Made by a program: the position numbers and the translations under genes. 64,000 bases of DNA, from positions 40,183 to 104,182 of the forward strand of contig JASANE010000203.1 in NCBI GenBank assembly GCA_030248225.1, written 5' to 3'. This document shows positions 45,712-59,147 of this stretch, in pieces (within the stretch, counting starts at the first letter, position 1; every line of letters begins with the position of its first letter). Under the pieces are notes generated by a model, which was not told the origin of the DNA, did no database searches, and worked only from the letters and a program-made list of their open reading frames with translations. Source of the DNA: Trileptium ribeirensis. Its lineage: Eukaryota > Nematoda > Enoplea > Enoplida > Thoracostomopsidae.

Positions 45712-46345
45712 GATAATGTAATATTTCTATTATAGTACGTAATTTTGGACTTCAGGCATTATAGTGACGTGCAGTTGGACAAGAATATTTTATTATTTTA
45801 TACTTGCAAAATATCTAACGCAGCATTTTGAGGCAGGACTAACAATAATAGTAATTGTTCAGCAGTTCGACGCGTATAGGATCGAAAGCTTAATCTCTGT
45901 TTTCCACTTTCTTGGTGCACATTGTGTTTTGAGATAGGCGCATAATTTAGACCATCCAAACGGTAGAAACACGACGACAAATTGACATAAGGGCATAGCA
46001 TGTTCATTACGTGCCAGCTACAGCTCCTTGGTTCTTACCGATCACTACAGAATTTCATTTTAGTATATGGTCCAGGACCGATAAACTAGTTTATTGGCCA
46101 TACAATACCTAGATTTCGACACCGGAGGGGTTGACCCAACTTCACTCGCCATGACAACCGACATGCGAGTGCTTGGTTCCTCTAGATTGCGATCCTGAGA
46201 TTTTCAAACTTTGACGACCCCAATTTTTTGTGTTTTGATCATAAAATTTGGAATTTTAGGGTTTTTATGTAGCTAACGCACCTTAAGTTCGTCTTCAACA
46301 AGTATTCATTTATAAATTAAACACAATTTTTAAGAACAAATAAAA
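45712..46345 (+). other. Probable 3' UTR of the OTUD7-like gene
   Basis: AT-rich sequence after the stop. The first AATAAA that I see downstream is at 46339-46344, and another is at 47238-47243. The true cleavage site is not determinable here. Confidence 0.4.
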
Positions 46346-49300
46346 TAATTGAGCTTCAGACATGATTGAACCCCATTTTGGACTTTCAATCCGGAATTAG
46401 ATCTGACTCCTGAAAGGAGTTTCGGTGCGCCTGTTGACGTTCTTCATTAAATTTTTGTAATTCAAGAATGAATGCCACTTCATTGATTCGTGTTTTATCG
46501 CATTAATAAATATTTGCAGAACTGTGATGCATGTTTTGGCCGTGTACACATTGCGGTTGATTCGATTTACATTTGACATATTATTTATTGTATAGTGTAA
46601 CCGGATCTGTTCGGGTGCAATGTGAGTACGGTCATACATATTTCTAGACGAATAGTTGCTATAAAATTCAATGTGTAGAATTTCATGCAGTTCTTTTTGT
46701 GATTTTGTTTTTGTAAATTTTTTCATGCTAACGTTTCTGTTGCACGAGGAGCTAAATGTTATAGTATGTACGTTATCAACAATGTGTCTCTGTGTAATAA
46801 TCATTATTGTGCCCGCGATTTCCTTCATCTCTCACTGTTTAAAAATATTACTTGTCTAGATAACGTGTCGTTTTTGACTGTTGTTTTCCACTATAATTTG
46901 TGGAAATGTGATTTGAAGTTTTTCAGAATCATTACATTAAGTTTTCTATTAAATCTTGGCTCGTGATAAACTTGTTTGGGTTTAACAGATGTTAGTGATG
47001 AGTAAATATATTCTACGATACAATTATTGATGCGAATGTTTCCGTTATCGATTAGGATCCAATGTTAGAGGAATGGTGTTTGGATTCGTTCAGTGACAGT
47101 TATTGTAATTAATTGATGTCCGTTCGGTTATTGTTAGGTTGAGGTGTGAAGCTAGTATTTAATATAAAAAAGCTGAATTGGTGTTATACGGTTAAACCTG
47201 TTGTTTGTTGTGAGTTTGATTAACAAGAATTATCCATAATAAAATTTTGGAGTGATGTAAAACTAAATATTAAATTGTTCTATACGTGTCCAAAGTCCAG
47301 CCGCTTCTGGTTAGACGGTATCGTTGAGAAATCGGCCACGGTTGTAGCCAAACTTTTTCAATTTTCCGTCGTGATTTTCAAAATTCTCCTATTATTTTTT
47401 GCAATTTTGGTCAATTGCTAAAAGCTTTGGTGCGGATAAAGCGAAAAAATGGGTTAGTGGAAAGTACGACTTGAGGAGTCTCCTATGAACATTTACGAAT
47501 TCGTCTTTTAAACTTTTGGCATATATTTTTCAGTTTTTAATATAAAATTTTCGAGACCATCCAAAATCTTTTGTTTTGCGTAAACCCCCGCATAAAAAGA
47601 AGAGAGTACCGTCGTTGATAATTAGCAAGACCGTAAATCGAAAAGAATCGAAGTTCTTGGATATAAAGGTTTTTATGGCTGCACATATTTCAATACACGT
47701 GATTGGTATATTACGGTAATCATGTATAGCTTTCAAGAGTCTTAATACAAATTTTTTTATTACATCAAATTTCTTACATAAAATTTTTTGTGGGAACTTT
47801 TTATTTTATCATTTCAGTTAATCTTAACCAATTAACTGTTTTATTAATGTTCCCTTGATGTAACATTATATAGTAGCTACATTTGTGAACGAATGCAAGA
47901 GCGCGTTATTGATGCATTAAATTAAACTTATTGATGCATCTAACTCAGCGGCTCGGTGGCATAAGATAATGCTTATATATATATATATATTTTAAATAGT
48001 GTATTTACTGATGTCTTGGCTTCAGATTAGTGGAGAGGGCAGGCAGAACCAGACACCTGCTGTTTTTAAACAGCGCAACTAACCCACACTTTTTCGTCTA
48101 GAAGTAAAGCCTGACTCCCCACACCTCACTTTGATTTTTAGTCTTCCTTACTTGCAGTGACTGACTTGCTATAAAAATTAGTCTCAAGCAGTATTGCCAA
48201 CCACCTCTTGAAATAGATATGTGCTCATGACTGCTGTCTTAGCTTTATCATTTTGGGTATAATGCTTTATCTTATAGATTCGTCAAAAACATTTTTGAAC
48301 TTAGAGAAGATGAAGTATTGCACATAATATGAAGTTATCGAAAAATTACAAAATTTTTTGAAGCGCCGCGAAGGAGTTTACTGATGCCTTCATACATGTT
48401 ATTCTGTAATTTTGTTCTAAGCAGTGTTGGTTGAAAATAACTTCTTCCAGAATGAATTTTTTTGCACGATTGGCTTCAGGCAGGTGCATGGAGCCACAAT
48501 TTAATAAATAGGTATACGTAATGTATACAATGTGTGTGCATATTCGCCCGCGTGGTTGATTGTATCCTAAAAGTATGACATAGTCGTGATGCTGCATTAT
48601 AAAATCTACGAAACTATCCGTTTAATTGCATTATTACGAACGCTAGGGTATAATTTTTTCGGAGAGAAGTGTTTTCTCGTCGCAGATATTCATGAGTTTA
48701 ATAACCGAATGCATTCATATTCATATCGCGCAGAGCCAGCAAAAGCGATTGTTCTTCTGGCTAAAGTAACTTTGAGGGGCAATACGTTATTACTTTAGGA
48801 AAACGAGCAGTTTACAAAACCGTCTTTGTGAGCATAGGGACCTAACCTTGTGCTTAATATATCGGGACCAAAAGTAATCTACATTTTAATCAGGCCACGC
48901 AAGGTTACCTTGGCCTTATTATTATATAATACCTCGTCGTTATTTAATTGTTTGTTTTTCGTACTTCTGGATTAGTTGTATTTGTAACACTGATGGTGTT
49001 GGTCGATATTTATTTCTAGAACATAGACTCAGTTATATAGCTTTAGATTTCGTTTTTATCATCGTGCTTTGACATAATGTATTCATATTGCTTAGTATTA
49101 TATTATGTGCGGATTTTTATTTTATATAGCATAGATGTCCAGGATCAGGCGGCTCGATGGAGGATGATGGGTGTAGGAGGTGTACAGCAAAGAGGTGAAA
49201 TGCCAAAATTTAAAAATTCATAATTTTCTCGTTTACCAAGATTTTACTTAAATGTTTCCAATTTGTGCCGATTTCCCCCATCTGCCAATTTCCGAAAATC

Positions 49301-49760
49301 TTTCCACGTGTCTTACTGAAGGGGAGGTCCGATCCTTAGGAGGTAGCCCCTGCTGATACCTATAATCGATGGGTTCTGAAAACGTTTATTTCTCTACGTT
49401 AAGGAAAACCGTCTAACTTGGTGCCAAACTGAATTCTATTGCAGGAACAAATAATATTCCTTTCTCTTAATGCAAAAACGATATTGTTTATTGCTTCATA
49501 TAATTCAGGAGCGCTTAATTTATGTAAATCGACCTGAAAACACAAGATGCAAAGTGCTAAATTTGCATAAAAAATTTGCTTACTTGCATAAAATAGTCCA
49601 AACAAATTTAGCATGATTGAAAGATTAAAAAACTAATTTAGTTTTAATATTATACGCCCGCAATCTCTACGCTCTAAAGTGTTTTGCTACAATATATTAA
49701 AATCGGCTCAAGTTTTTCATAGGCTATTAACAATTTTGATATTTATGCCCAACACTTTAC
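46346..49760. other. No gene recognised
   Basis: Very AT-rich. A 143-codon minus-strand frame at 46397-46828 has no recognisable domain, and its composition matches surrounding non-coding DNA. A TA microsatellite lies at 47968-47991. Confidence 0.5.
47966..47992. repeat. TA dinucleotide microsatellite
   Basis: About ten uninterrupted TA units. Confidence 0.85.
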
Positions 49761-49774
49761 TTCACAACAACGAC

Positions 49775-49824
49775 TGCGCCAAGTTACCCCTAAGCTGCGT
49801 TGTGACAGGTAACTTGGCGCATCA
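49775..49824. repeat. GCGCCAAGTTA inverted-repeat hairpin
   Basis: TGCGCCAAGTTACC and, after a 20-odd base loop, GGTAACTTGGCGCA form a perfect 14-bp stem. The motif recurs at 51152-51191, 51090, 51241, 51345 and 51519, flanking a degenerate transposase. Confidence 0.75.
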
Positions 49825-49949
49825 CCACAGAACCGTTGCATATTATTCAGCAATTTATAATACAACGCGCTAATATCTAAAATTATGATACGAAATAATA
49901 AACCTAAACTTTCTGAAAGTAATAAAAAAGTAAGGTTGACTTTTCAAAC

Positions 49950-50800
49950 TTAACAATAGCGGTACGTCTATACTATGCAAAGGAACCCGGTTACTCCAAC
50001 ATACGGGACGCCGCTCAGACCTCGAACTTTAGGTAAGGAATGACAAATAGAGTAACAGATTGCTACGGGAAAGGCACCTGAACAAACGTTAGTGACGTTC
50101 GAAAAGCCGGGACGCCCCTTCGAACTGCCGCCGGCGATTGAAAACCAGTTATTTACTATGCTGATGCTCCGTGCTCGCGGGGGTATCCGTTTACCCGCAA
50201 GGAAGTTATTATGTTATAAGTTAGGAAGTTATATGATTAAGAGATTGTTGGATAATGCGAACGTACAGTCTCTGTTCCTCAATAATATATATGTCTAGGC
50301 AAGACGTCTTCACTGGTTTCGAAAGCCGAGATCCGGAGTTGACACGTAAAAATGCTAGTAATATTACAAGATCGAGAGTAGAATCCGTAACTGAAGAAGT
50401 CGTCACCGGATTATTCAATCGCCTGCAGAGAACCATGGTCGATGTTGATCTCGACGTTTTTGACAGCCAGAGTCGATGATAAAAATGACGGCCAAAATAC
50501 TGTCTCTTACATGTCTTCGCGAAAACAGGTGCTACAAAGCCGAGAAAATCAGTCGTCATTAGCTTGAATGGCCCGATAAAGCGGACATCGATTCGTGCGT
50601 GCCTTTTCATCACATTCTTGCCATTATCTACCTTCCAAGGGACCTTTTTTCGCGCCTTACATTGTGCTATCGAATTGGTGGTGATATCTACGACGAGATT
50701 GATTGCATGCTGGTGCAAAATTTGATGACATTTGAAAACAGCATGCGCCCGTGGAGCCCACCTCAACGGCTAGCTCTTAAACTGTTCTTTTCTGCTCGAA
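49950..50800 (+). pseudogene. Degenerate pogo/Tigger-like transposase
   Basis: Three plus-strand pieces in different frames resemble the order of this family. First comes a psq-type HTH remnant, AVRLYYAKEPGYSNIRDAAQ (about 49960). Second is the CENP-B-type HTH, GRPFELPPAIENQLFTMLML and RARGG (50107-50190). Third is the following helix block, VFTGFESRDPELTRKNASNI ending NRLQRTM (about 50306-50440), which matches the 'WLKGFLKRHPELSLRKPE' pattern. A weakly similar segment ends near 50800 (MTFENSMRPWSPPQ). No intact DDE core was found. Multiple stops and frameshifts show it is dead. Confidence 0.55.
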
Positions 50801-51151
50801 ACGCAGTATTATATATATATGTAAATAAATTAATATAAATATTCAAAATTTATTTAAATTTGCATAACTGTAACATAAACTGTAATTATTTTGTAATAGC
50901 AATAATTTTTTGACGATGTAATAGCTGTGTCTAAAATTCAAATCACAGAGCAAAAAAGAACTTGGACCGATGGACAACACGGCAATCATATCCACTGTAG
51001 ACGAGCAGTGGTTTGGTTTGGCGCTGTTGACGCACAATATGGTCAGTAGCACAGCAGCTGCAATAATAGCACTCAAGTCAGTATATTTTTTTGCGCCAAG
51101 TGATCTAGTTTTTGCGTATGGTGCAAAGTTTTCTATTATTACATGTATTAA

Positions 51152-51191
51152 CGCGGCTGCGCCAAGTTACTCCACTGGTTAATTTGGCGCA
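51152..51191. repeat. GCGCCAAGTTA inverted-repeat hairpin, second copy
   Basis: TGCGCCAAGTTA is followed after about ten bases by TTAATTTGGCGCA, one mismatch from a perfect stem. Together with 49775-49824 it brackets the pogo-like remnant and may belong to its terminal or subterminal repeats. Confidence 0.65.
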
Positions 51192-51399
51192 TAGGTATTT
51201 AACGCATATCTATATATTGACAAACAGAAAATGTCCAGTTTTGCGCCAAGTTATCTTGAGCGTTTTCTATATATTTTAGAAAAAACTCCAGGATGTATAA
51301 ATGTTTAGGAATTTGCGAATATGAAAAATTTTGAATTTCCGCCAAGTTAGACCCTTTTACTATTTATTTAGTTTAGGTTAATCGCCAGCGCTACAATCT

Positions 51400-53260
51400 T
51401 GCGGAATCCTAAACTAATAATTTGTAAAGTTGAGTCAATTTTTAAGCCTGTCTAATTTTTACGTACAGTAGCTTGAGTGACTAGCGTGTTTTGAAGTAGC
51501 TACGTTTTTATGCTGAAAATTGCGCCAGGCTTCCTTTTCTTTGGGTTGGCTTGGACTATAGCTTATCAACGCCATTATGTCGCCTGTACAAGTCAAAACC
51601 ATGCTAACTCTCATTTTTTGAAACACCGTCAAATCAGAACAGTTTTTCGATATTTAGGCTAAAGTGTTGGATCTTGCAAGGGGGTCCATGTGTCGAATTG
51701 CCCCATCCAACTGGAACATAGGTTGTCAACATCTGTCGAATGGGAGTTCGCCAGAGGCGTAACGAAAAACTTTTCCCCCGCACTCTAACATTTTTTATGC
51801 ATAATTTGGCCTTAAAGCTTATGTAACAGCTAAAATTTAGCGCGCGTCGGGGGCGAGGAAGGGGGCGTTGGAGAGCTACTACGGAGAGGAAGGGGACAAG
51901 GCCGATAGTCCCTTATATGGCCGAGATCTTCTCTTTGTTGTCGCACATTTTTTGAGATTTGTTCATGTTGGATCACCCATCCATAAATCTTGGACCACTG
52001 CTTTCCTGTAACACTATATTGTTATATACGTATATATATCATCGCTTAAAGACTAAGAAATACATTTCTAGATAAATACTATGAGACGAATGATAATTCT
52101 ATTGGAAGGTTCACTTGTTGGGACAATTGCACAGTTTAAAGGCACATTTAGGAACTCGTATAAATACAAAATTAACAGCATTTCCCTTTTTGTATGATTT
52201 TTCGTAATGTACTTTATAAAGTACTAAATTGAATAAACGTGACGTATTATACGTATACTATAATAGCATCAAACAATAGCAAGATTCGAGACGCTTGTAT
52301 CTCAATATTATACGGCTTTTATATGGCTTTGGTGTTATTATCAGTCTGTTTTGGTCACGGTACTAGAATGATTGTGTCAATATCCCGGTTGTTCAATAAA
52401 GCCCTAATATATATAATTTATATACTTTTACTGTTTGGTTTACCCTAGGTGATAGCAGACATTAATTTCGAAGAAATGTACGTTTCAGCCTTGTAACTTC
52501 TGAATTTAAAGAAGAACATGCTCGCATACCATGACGTAACGCTCGTGTGAAGAGACAGAAGGGCGAATTGTAATTTTAGTGCAAAATTGATTTAGTTTTG
52601 AGGGGTCTTTTTGGCTACTGTCTCCAGCCCGATCTAATTTCAGGATGTGTACAGTTTAAAATACCATTCGTTACAGGGAGCTGAGCTGAGTCAGATGATG
52701 TCAAAATCGATCAAAATTCTTCATTGATTAAGAAGCTACGGTCAGTTAAGTAAAATTTTAAGCTGACTCTAGCTTGTGAACCTATGAATCCATCTGACTT
52801 TGACGCCATCCGGCTAAGCTCATCTAATGGTATCTAAAGACCAAAAAAATCTGACAAATGGTTCTTGTGTTGTTTTTAACCGTCTCGAGGAACTCAGTGT
52901 AATGGTACAAAATTGAACTGTTTCTTTAAAATTAATTTTCATGCGGGAGGCGTGTAGTCTAAAACACCCATTTTGTTATTATAGAATTTACCTAACGTAT
53001 GAACCATTCTGATTCACGGCGCATTATCATTAGTCATCTGCTCGACATCTTCGTTGTTGTTCACATAAGTTTCTACTGTAGCAAAATTACATTAATGCCA
53101 CCATCCAATCCAACGATCTCAACGCAGCATCTAGTTAAAATCGTCATTCGTCATATTCTTGGATTGCGATATTTATATATACTTTCAATTAAAAGATATT
53201 CGCTTATTACTATTTATTGAGATATTAAATCTGGATGTCTGTTACTGGCTTCTCCAAACA
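51400..53260. other. No gene recognised
   Basis: AT-rich. Short frames near 52239 and 52999 have no recognisable domain. Confidence 0.5.
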
Positions 53261-53864
53261 GGGGAGAAGAAGGCGGTGTTTCGATCTGCCCAGATTCCCC
53301 GGGTAAATTTTGGTTTACCAAGTTCGGGTTCCCCTAGGTACTTTGCTACTCCACTGAAATTGCCTAATTTTTGTGTGATGGACAAAAATAAGCGAATTTT
53401 TCTATTTTGACTAACGATACCCATTTTCTCGCATGCTGAGCTAAAATTATTAAATTTGCACTTTTTAAGTAAGCACAGTTACAATCAGATGCCAAATTAG
53501 ACATTTTTTGACGATTTATGAAGATACAATATTTTATGTTCCCTAGCGATAGTAGTGTACCGCATACATATCCGCAAATTCAATAGTTGGCATTGTAAAA
53601 ATAAAGAAATTAAAACGAGAATTCAATAAGAGAAAACCACAAATGTTTTAAAGTCTAGAACTTTAGGGGAAATAGGTAACTGGAAGGTAACGAACTCATG
53701 CCCGATCTCTGCAAAATGCTAATATACTATGTTATATGCATCTTAAAAGTAATAGGTTGATTAGCCACGAGATATTTGTAAATTTCGATGGTTTGTTGAA
53801 GTTTTTTTTAAATATTGGGAGCAACGTGTACAAATAGCTAACTGTATATCACATATGTCAAAGC

Positions 53865-54062
53865 CGTGGCACGGGGCCTTTCCCTTGGGGCCGCGCTAGG
53901 ACACCCCCTGCGGCTTTGGTCTACAATACCGCGCCAGTGTATACTACCGTACTCCCCTGGAGGGACCGAATGCATAGGTACTTTTTTGCGGCGCCAAACC
54001 TTCGCCCCCGAACGACTCCGGCGACCCACCCACTGAGGTGGCCTCGGAACTTCAGCATGTAT
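53865..54062. repeat. GC-rich island ending GCATGTATG
   Basis: About 200 bp far more GC-rich than its surroundings, ending CTTCAGCATGTATG. The end resembles the GC-rich blocks near 3590 and 22830 (CGTTAGCATGTATG), suggesting one dispersed family. Confidence 0.4.
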
Positions 54063-57000
54063 GCTATCTATTAAACGTAATTTAAACAATCTAAAACGGG
54101 TTTATGTGCTCTTTCATTTCCACTTGATTCGTGTGCCACTTTCGAAGGAAGACAACGGATGGATCCAGGAGCTGTAAAATAAAATCAACTGTGCACTCAG
54201 AATTGCTATACACAAACCATCATGTAATGACAAATACGTTGCATTACCTATTTAAATCGGCATGGAAGTGGCACTACAAGCCTTCTTACGGAGAGTTAGG
54301 AATTTTTACTATACACATAAGTTCTCGATGCTTCAACGATTGTTTGGCGTAAATGCATTTAGCTATTATATATATTTAGTTCGTTTCTCTCTCTTGTCCA
54401 GAATACTGATACTGTAATACCGTAGGGCCATTCTAAAGGCGTGAAATGGCGCATTTACATGGTTCAATTTCAGGAAATACAACATGAACATCCGGCATGA
54501 CTGACAACAAGTGTATAAAGTTAACCTTATTATGGAGTCAGAGGTAACAATTACAGCGTTTGGTAAAGTTCTATTCGCCAACCTAGGTAATATTGCGGCA
54601 CTATCATGGCTTTGTCTAAAATAGATTCCGTACCCTGCGGATAGCAACTATTGCTTATGCTGTATAGCTGTATCACGTCTTAAGTGTAGTATATAAAGAC
54701 AGACACTTATTTTTGCTCAAATCATGAATGACAATAAGTGCAACCTACTTAATCTATTTGGAGCATCCAACTCCGTATATGGTGTGACATTAATCTTAGA
54801 AATTTCCTAGTAGGACAGCCAGATCAGGCGATTTGTATGGTCACCGCAGACAAATGTAAATGTAGTCGGCCTATATAATATGCAATTTCTTTGTACTTAG
54901 GCTGTATTACAGTACTTCGGTACACGATTATGCTTAGGTAGGCCTTTAAGAAGCATAAAATGTTATCGATGTAAACGAAGCATGAAGTTATCGTTACGCT
55001 TCGTGGTGTATTTAAAGTATTAGCATAATGTCGTATTATACCTTTGGTACTTGCGCAAAAATACAAAATGTTATAAAACGCAACTTGAAAAGCTATATTG
55101 ACTGCTCACTGAGACCTTGTTTTTTCACAACTTCTGTGTATATGACACTCGAGAGTATGGCTACAGTTTTGAATTTCTCACATGTATAATGTTCCTAAAA
55201 TCTTGTCGCAAACTTTAATAATTCAGAAAGTGGTCAAGGTAATTTTTTTGCATTGGGTGCGTTTGAAACTAGTCTCATATTAATTCATATATCTCCGCCT
55301 GTTTTCAAGCAGAAGACAGCTCCATGTTTCAGACAATTTCTGTCCATTCCGGTCTTTTACCCGACAAAGCCCAAGAAGGCGCATAGCTCGCGCTCTAACG
55401 CGACCCGGTTCAATCACCATTGTGAGAACCTGGCCCCTGTAGTGCCATGGGTTCGTATTGCTCGTATAATCTTGTCCGTTGTTATGCTGTATGCGATCTT
55501 AACTGCTTTCCATGTCACTATAATTGTACGTTGTATATGCTCTTTTGTATTCGTACGCGCTAAATTTAGGAGACGTGTCGAAGGATGAGAAAATTTATAT
55601 AGCGCTAAATTAAACCAATCATTGGAAAACTAGGTTTCGAGGACTTCGCCCAAATCAGAATCTATGGGGATCTTCTTAAATACACAGGGAAAATTCACAA
55701 CCGTCAGGAATAGGAGGTTTTGCGACCGGTCGACGTCATCGAACGGGATTGGCTGTTCCTGGATGACGAACTGGACACTAAAACCTATCAAGAAGTACCC
55801 GAACACCGTAGCTTAACTAGATCAGCTTACAATGGTCTAGTTAGTAGGAAAAGAACAAAATTCGTATTCTCAGGAAACGACTGAACCGGGCGCGGTTTCA
55901 ACGAGCCGTAGCCGGTTACTGCTTCGAAATGCGAAATCATGTCCCGAACACTTTTCGATGCAGCATTAGACGGGCTTCCCAACGAGGTCTATTAAAGCAA
56001 AATTGGTCCATTATAGGTTACTAAGCTATGTTAGAAATTTTCATCTCTCATCCGCCTAAACAACCACTGCTTACGCTAGGTAGGGTTGTTGCCATCATTT
56101 GATTACATCGATTTGTCATGCTGTCAACCTCTCATTCCCACATCTTTCTAGGACCTGAGTGAATCTTAGCCCGTCCTGTTTTGGACATACAACGTTTTGT
56201 CTAATTTATTGCGGCTAAAATGCCGACAGATTTGGGCTAAATTGGCTCCACAACAGGTAATCACCGCGTTTTTAACTCTTTACGATTTTCTCAGGAAAGC
56301 CCTAGATCGGCCCCATCATGGTATCGATACTTCGAATCTATAACCCAAGAGCATTATTACTTCATGATCTTCCCCTTTATCGGTACATTGGGTACGACGA
56401 AAATGCGTTTTCACTTTCATTTCCATCAAAATCACTCGATCAGGAGCGTTGCAACCGCGCCCTTATGTTTCAGGAGTAACTGCGGCAAGAGTTTAATGCA
56501 CCATTGTGTATCCCAACGTTTTGCAGGATTGTGTACAAAATAAATTATGTACATCATAGAACCACTACGACCCTTTTTCACCATCTTAACAGGATCATGC
56601 CGACCATCAGGATTCACCTCCTAAATAATCATGGACTGGCATATAATTAACAAGGAATCACATTAGCACCCTAAACCGCTTTCCAACGATTAAGGTTCGA
56701 CATTATCTGAAATAATGTCAGGAACCGATTAGGACCAAAATTTGGAACAAGATATAAATTTTAGCACGTGTCCCTGCCCTTTGAAATTAGCTCGGATGTG
56801 AGAAAAGTTTTTCCTCAGACCCGATAAGAGCAAAACCCTCTAATTTTTTCAGAGCGGCTTGATCGCTGACTTCGGGTTTTCTTTTATTTCGGTATTATGA
56901 CCCTTTAAGTCGTATATACATTTGGGGTTCAGATTCAGATATATATACCAGGTTTTTACTCAGATTTCTTTTCTCTCTCTGTCATCATAAGATTTTGTTG

Positions 57001-58110
57001 CACGATGGCGGAGTCTCCCCTTTGAAAACATATCTCGAACGAGCGATGGAAATATCAAAATTACCGTCGTTCGAGGAAATACAACGCAGTGGAAATCGCA
57101 CTGCATTGCAGTTACCCTCAACGCACAAACAGCAATACAACGCTAAATTGGGGTTAGGGATCGGAGACGTAGAAGGGGAAGATAGAAATAAGAAAGCATC
57201 GGGTCCAAATCTCGGGACCCACTTGCCAGTTCATCTCTAGAATAGGATACTTCGAAATTCATAAGTAGGAAATAGAGTTCGATGAAATCACGCCAAATTA
57301 AAATGAAAATATGATTTTAGGCAATTTTTCGAGGATGCCCCCAATCGATACGAAAGCAGGACGAACGTCTTTGGCCTATAAATGTCGTCTTAGAGCAGGC
57401 CTACCAGAAAAGTTCGACAGAAACCTCCACCACTCAAAACTAACCTCTACGTATGAAGTCAAATTCACAAAAGTTGCCCCAACCGAAACTTGCTTTTGAA
57501 CCATTTTAGACATCAATAACAGTCGATCTGAAGGTTGCACGAAGGCCCCTATAAGGTTTGCCATAGCGCGGTAGCCGAACTACCGTAAAAGTTTACTAAA
57601 ATGTTGAGCAACTCAAAGTTGGCAGAAAATTGCCCCAATAGTTACATGTCATTTTGAACGAACTTTGAGCATTCATCCCTAATCATCCACACGTGGTAGG
57701 AATGCCCTTCCGAAATTTTTAGATAGCCCATAAACGAACTATCCCCTGCAGTAGTTAATTTAAGGAAAACAATAACAGGGATTCGGAACAGCATCACCAA
57801 ACTCAGTACAAATCGCCCCCCCTCCCCTAGAGCATAAAATGTCTGTCGATTTTTAACACTTATTACATATATTAATGCAGATCCATATTATTTTATAGAC
57901 ATAAGCTAAAAACTTTATTCAGCGATCAAAAAATACGTAATTGCAATATTTGTCGCCTGGAGCATACTGTATTACTGCGCAAGCGCTTGAAAAATGTGCA
58001 CAATGTTTTCAATGCACTTCTTTGCTATCTCAGGTGCCATGTGTACTGCAATACATTAGTCCGCTACTCTGTGAAATAATTATGCGTGATTCTACCTGAC
58101 TAACTAATGG
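54063..58110. other. No gene recognised
   Basis: A 111-codon plus-strand frame at 55253-55588 ends in two hydrophobic stretches but matches nothing that I recognise. From about 55600 to 57800 the sequence is less AT-rich and could be transposon debris, but no domain is visible. Confidence 0.45.
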
Positions 58111-58112
58111 CT

Positions 58113-58760
58113 TGATTACGTTAATTTGTGTATGCCGTGGCTTAGCTGTGTCCCAATAGCGGGTGGTGACTGTCAGCTTGTCCGCGCAACAACGTAGCTA
58201 CTACAACGTATATATGCGACAGTCTGCCGTGACTGTGTGGACTTTTTTATCAGTCAGCGCTGACTATATAACATGTCCTTAATAGCCCAAACAGACAGTA
58301 TAGCATGTCGGTCGTACATATCTCAGTACATAAACGATGTTATGGGAATAATTTTGGCAGCTGACCAGCGCGGGAAATTCAAATTTTGGTAGTTGTCCAG
58401 CGCGGAAAATTAAAGTTTTGGCGGCTGTCCTACGCTGTAAATTTAATTTTTGGCAGTTGTGAAGCGCGGGAAACTCAAATTTTAGCAATTATCTAGCGCG
58501 GAAAATTCAAATTTTGGAAGCTGTCCAACGCGGGAAATTCAAATTTTAGCAACTGTCCAACGCTGTAAATTTGAATTTTGCAACTGCCCAACGCCGGAAA
58601 TTCAAATTTTGGCAACTGTCCAACGCTGTAAATTTAAGTTTTGGCAACTGTCCAACGCGGGAAATTCAATTTTGGCAACTGTCCAATGCTGTATATTTAA
58701 ATTTTGGCAACTTTAGGTCACGGCGCACACAAATTAACGTAAACGAGCCATTAGAGCTTT
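58113..58760. mobile_element. Inverted-repeat element with internal minisatellite, copy B (inverted relative to copy A)
   Basis: The left end, AATGGCTTGATTACGTTAAT at about 58106, and the right end (reverse complement AATGGCTCGTTTACGTTAAT, ending near 58754) form terminal inverted repeats matching those of 451-1412. Flanking TA on both sides (CTA before, TAG after) suggests a TA target duplication, as with Tc1/mariner-related MITEs. The unique arm at 58130-58340 is the reverse complement of 1180-1380. The other arm is largely deleted. Confidence 0.75.
58340..58715. repeat. Minisatellite in copy B, about 32-bp unit, 11-12 copies
   Basis: The unit reads GGGAAATTCAAATTTTGG followed by a CAACTGTCCAACGC half, the reverse complement of the unit at 640-1170. 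Confidence 0.85.
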
Positions 58761-59147
58761 CCTGTTCGGACATGCGCATCTTAATGTTTAATCTAAATAT
58801 TGAACTCACGGGAATCCAACCCCCAGTAAGAGTAATGGTCACGTTCATCTTAAGCTCTGTATGTGGAGACATGCCGCGACTGTCCACAAATTGCAAAACC
58901 AGTCCACAAATCTGTTATCGAATACGATAGTGAGTGATCTTGATTAGTGCTAAACCCGGTAGAGAGTCCGAAATTTAATAGCGAAACTAAACTCTCAAAT
59001 TGACAGAATAAAAGTTTAACGCAACCCCATGGTCACTCTTTTCATAACTGCTCAAGCACTTCGCTCTTCATCCAATGGAGCGAATGCGGCACGAACCTGT
59101 AATGTTCGGATGCAAGCTTAGGCTAAAACCAGTATGACAAAGGACAC
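58761..59147. other. No gene recognised
   Basis: No credible frame or repeat. Confidence 0.5.

Noticed and set aside
46397..46828. 143-codon minus-strand frame as a gene
   Set aside because: No recognisable domain; composition as in the surrounding AT-rich DNA; no splice or promoter support.
50221..50766. 181-codon minus-strand frame as a gene
   Set aside because: It is antisense to the plus-strand pogo/Tigger-like remnants, which explain the region better.
55253..55588. 111-codon plus-strand frame with hydrophobic C terminus as a membrane protein gene
   Set aside because: No family recognised and no supporting exon structure; it remains possible but cannot be supported.
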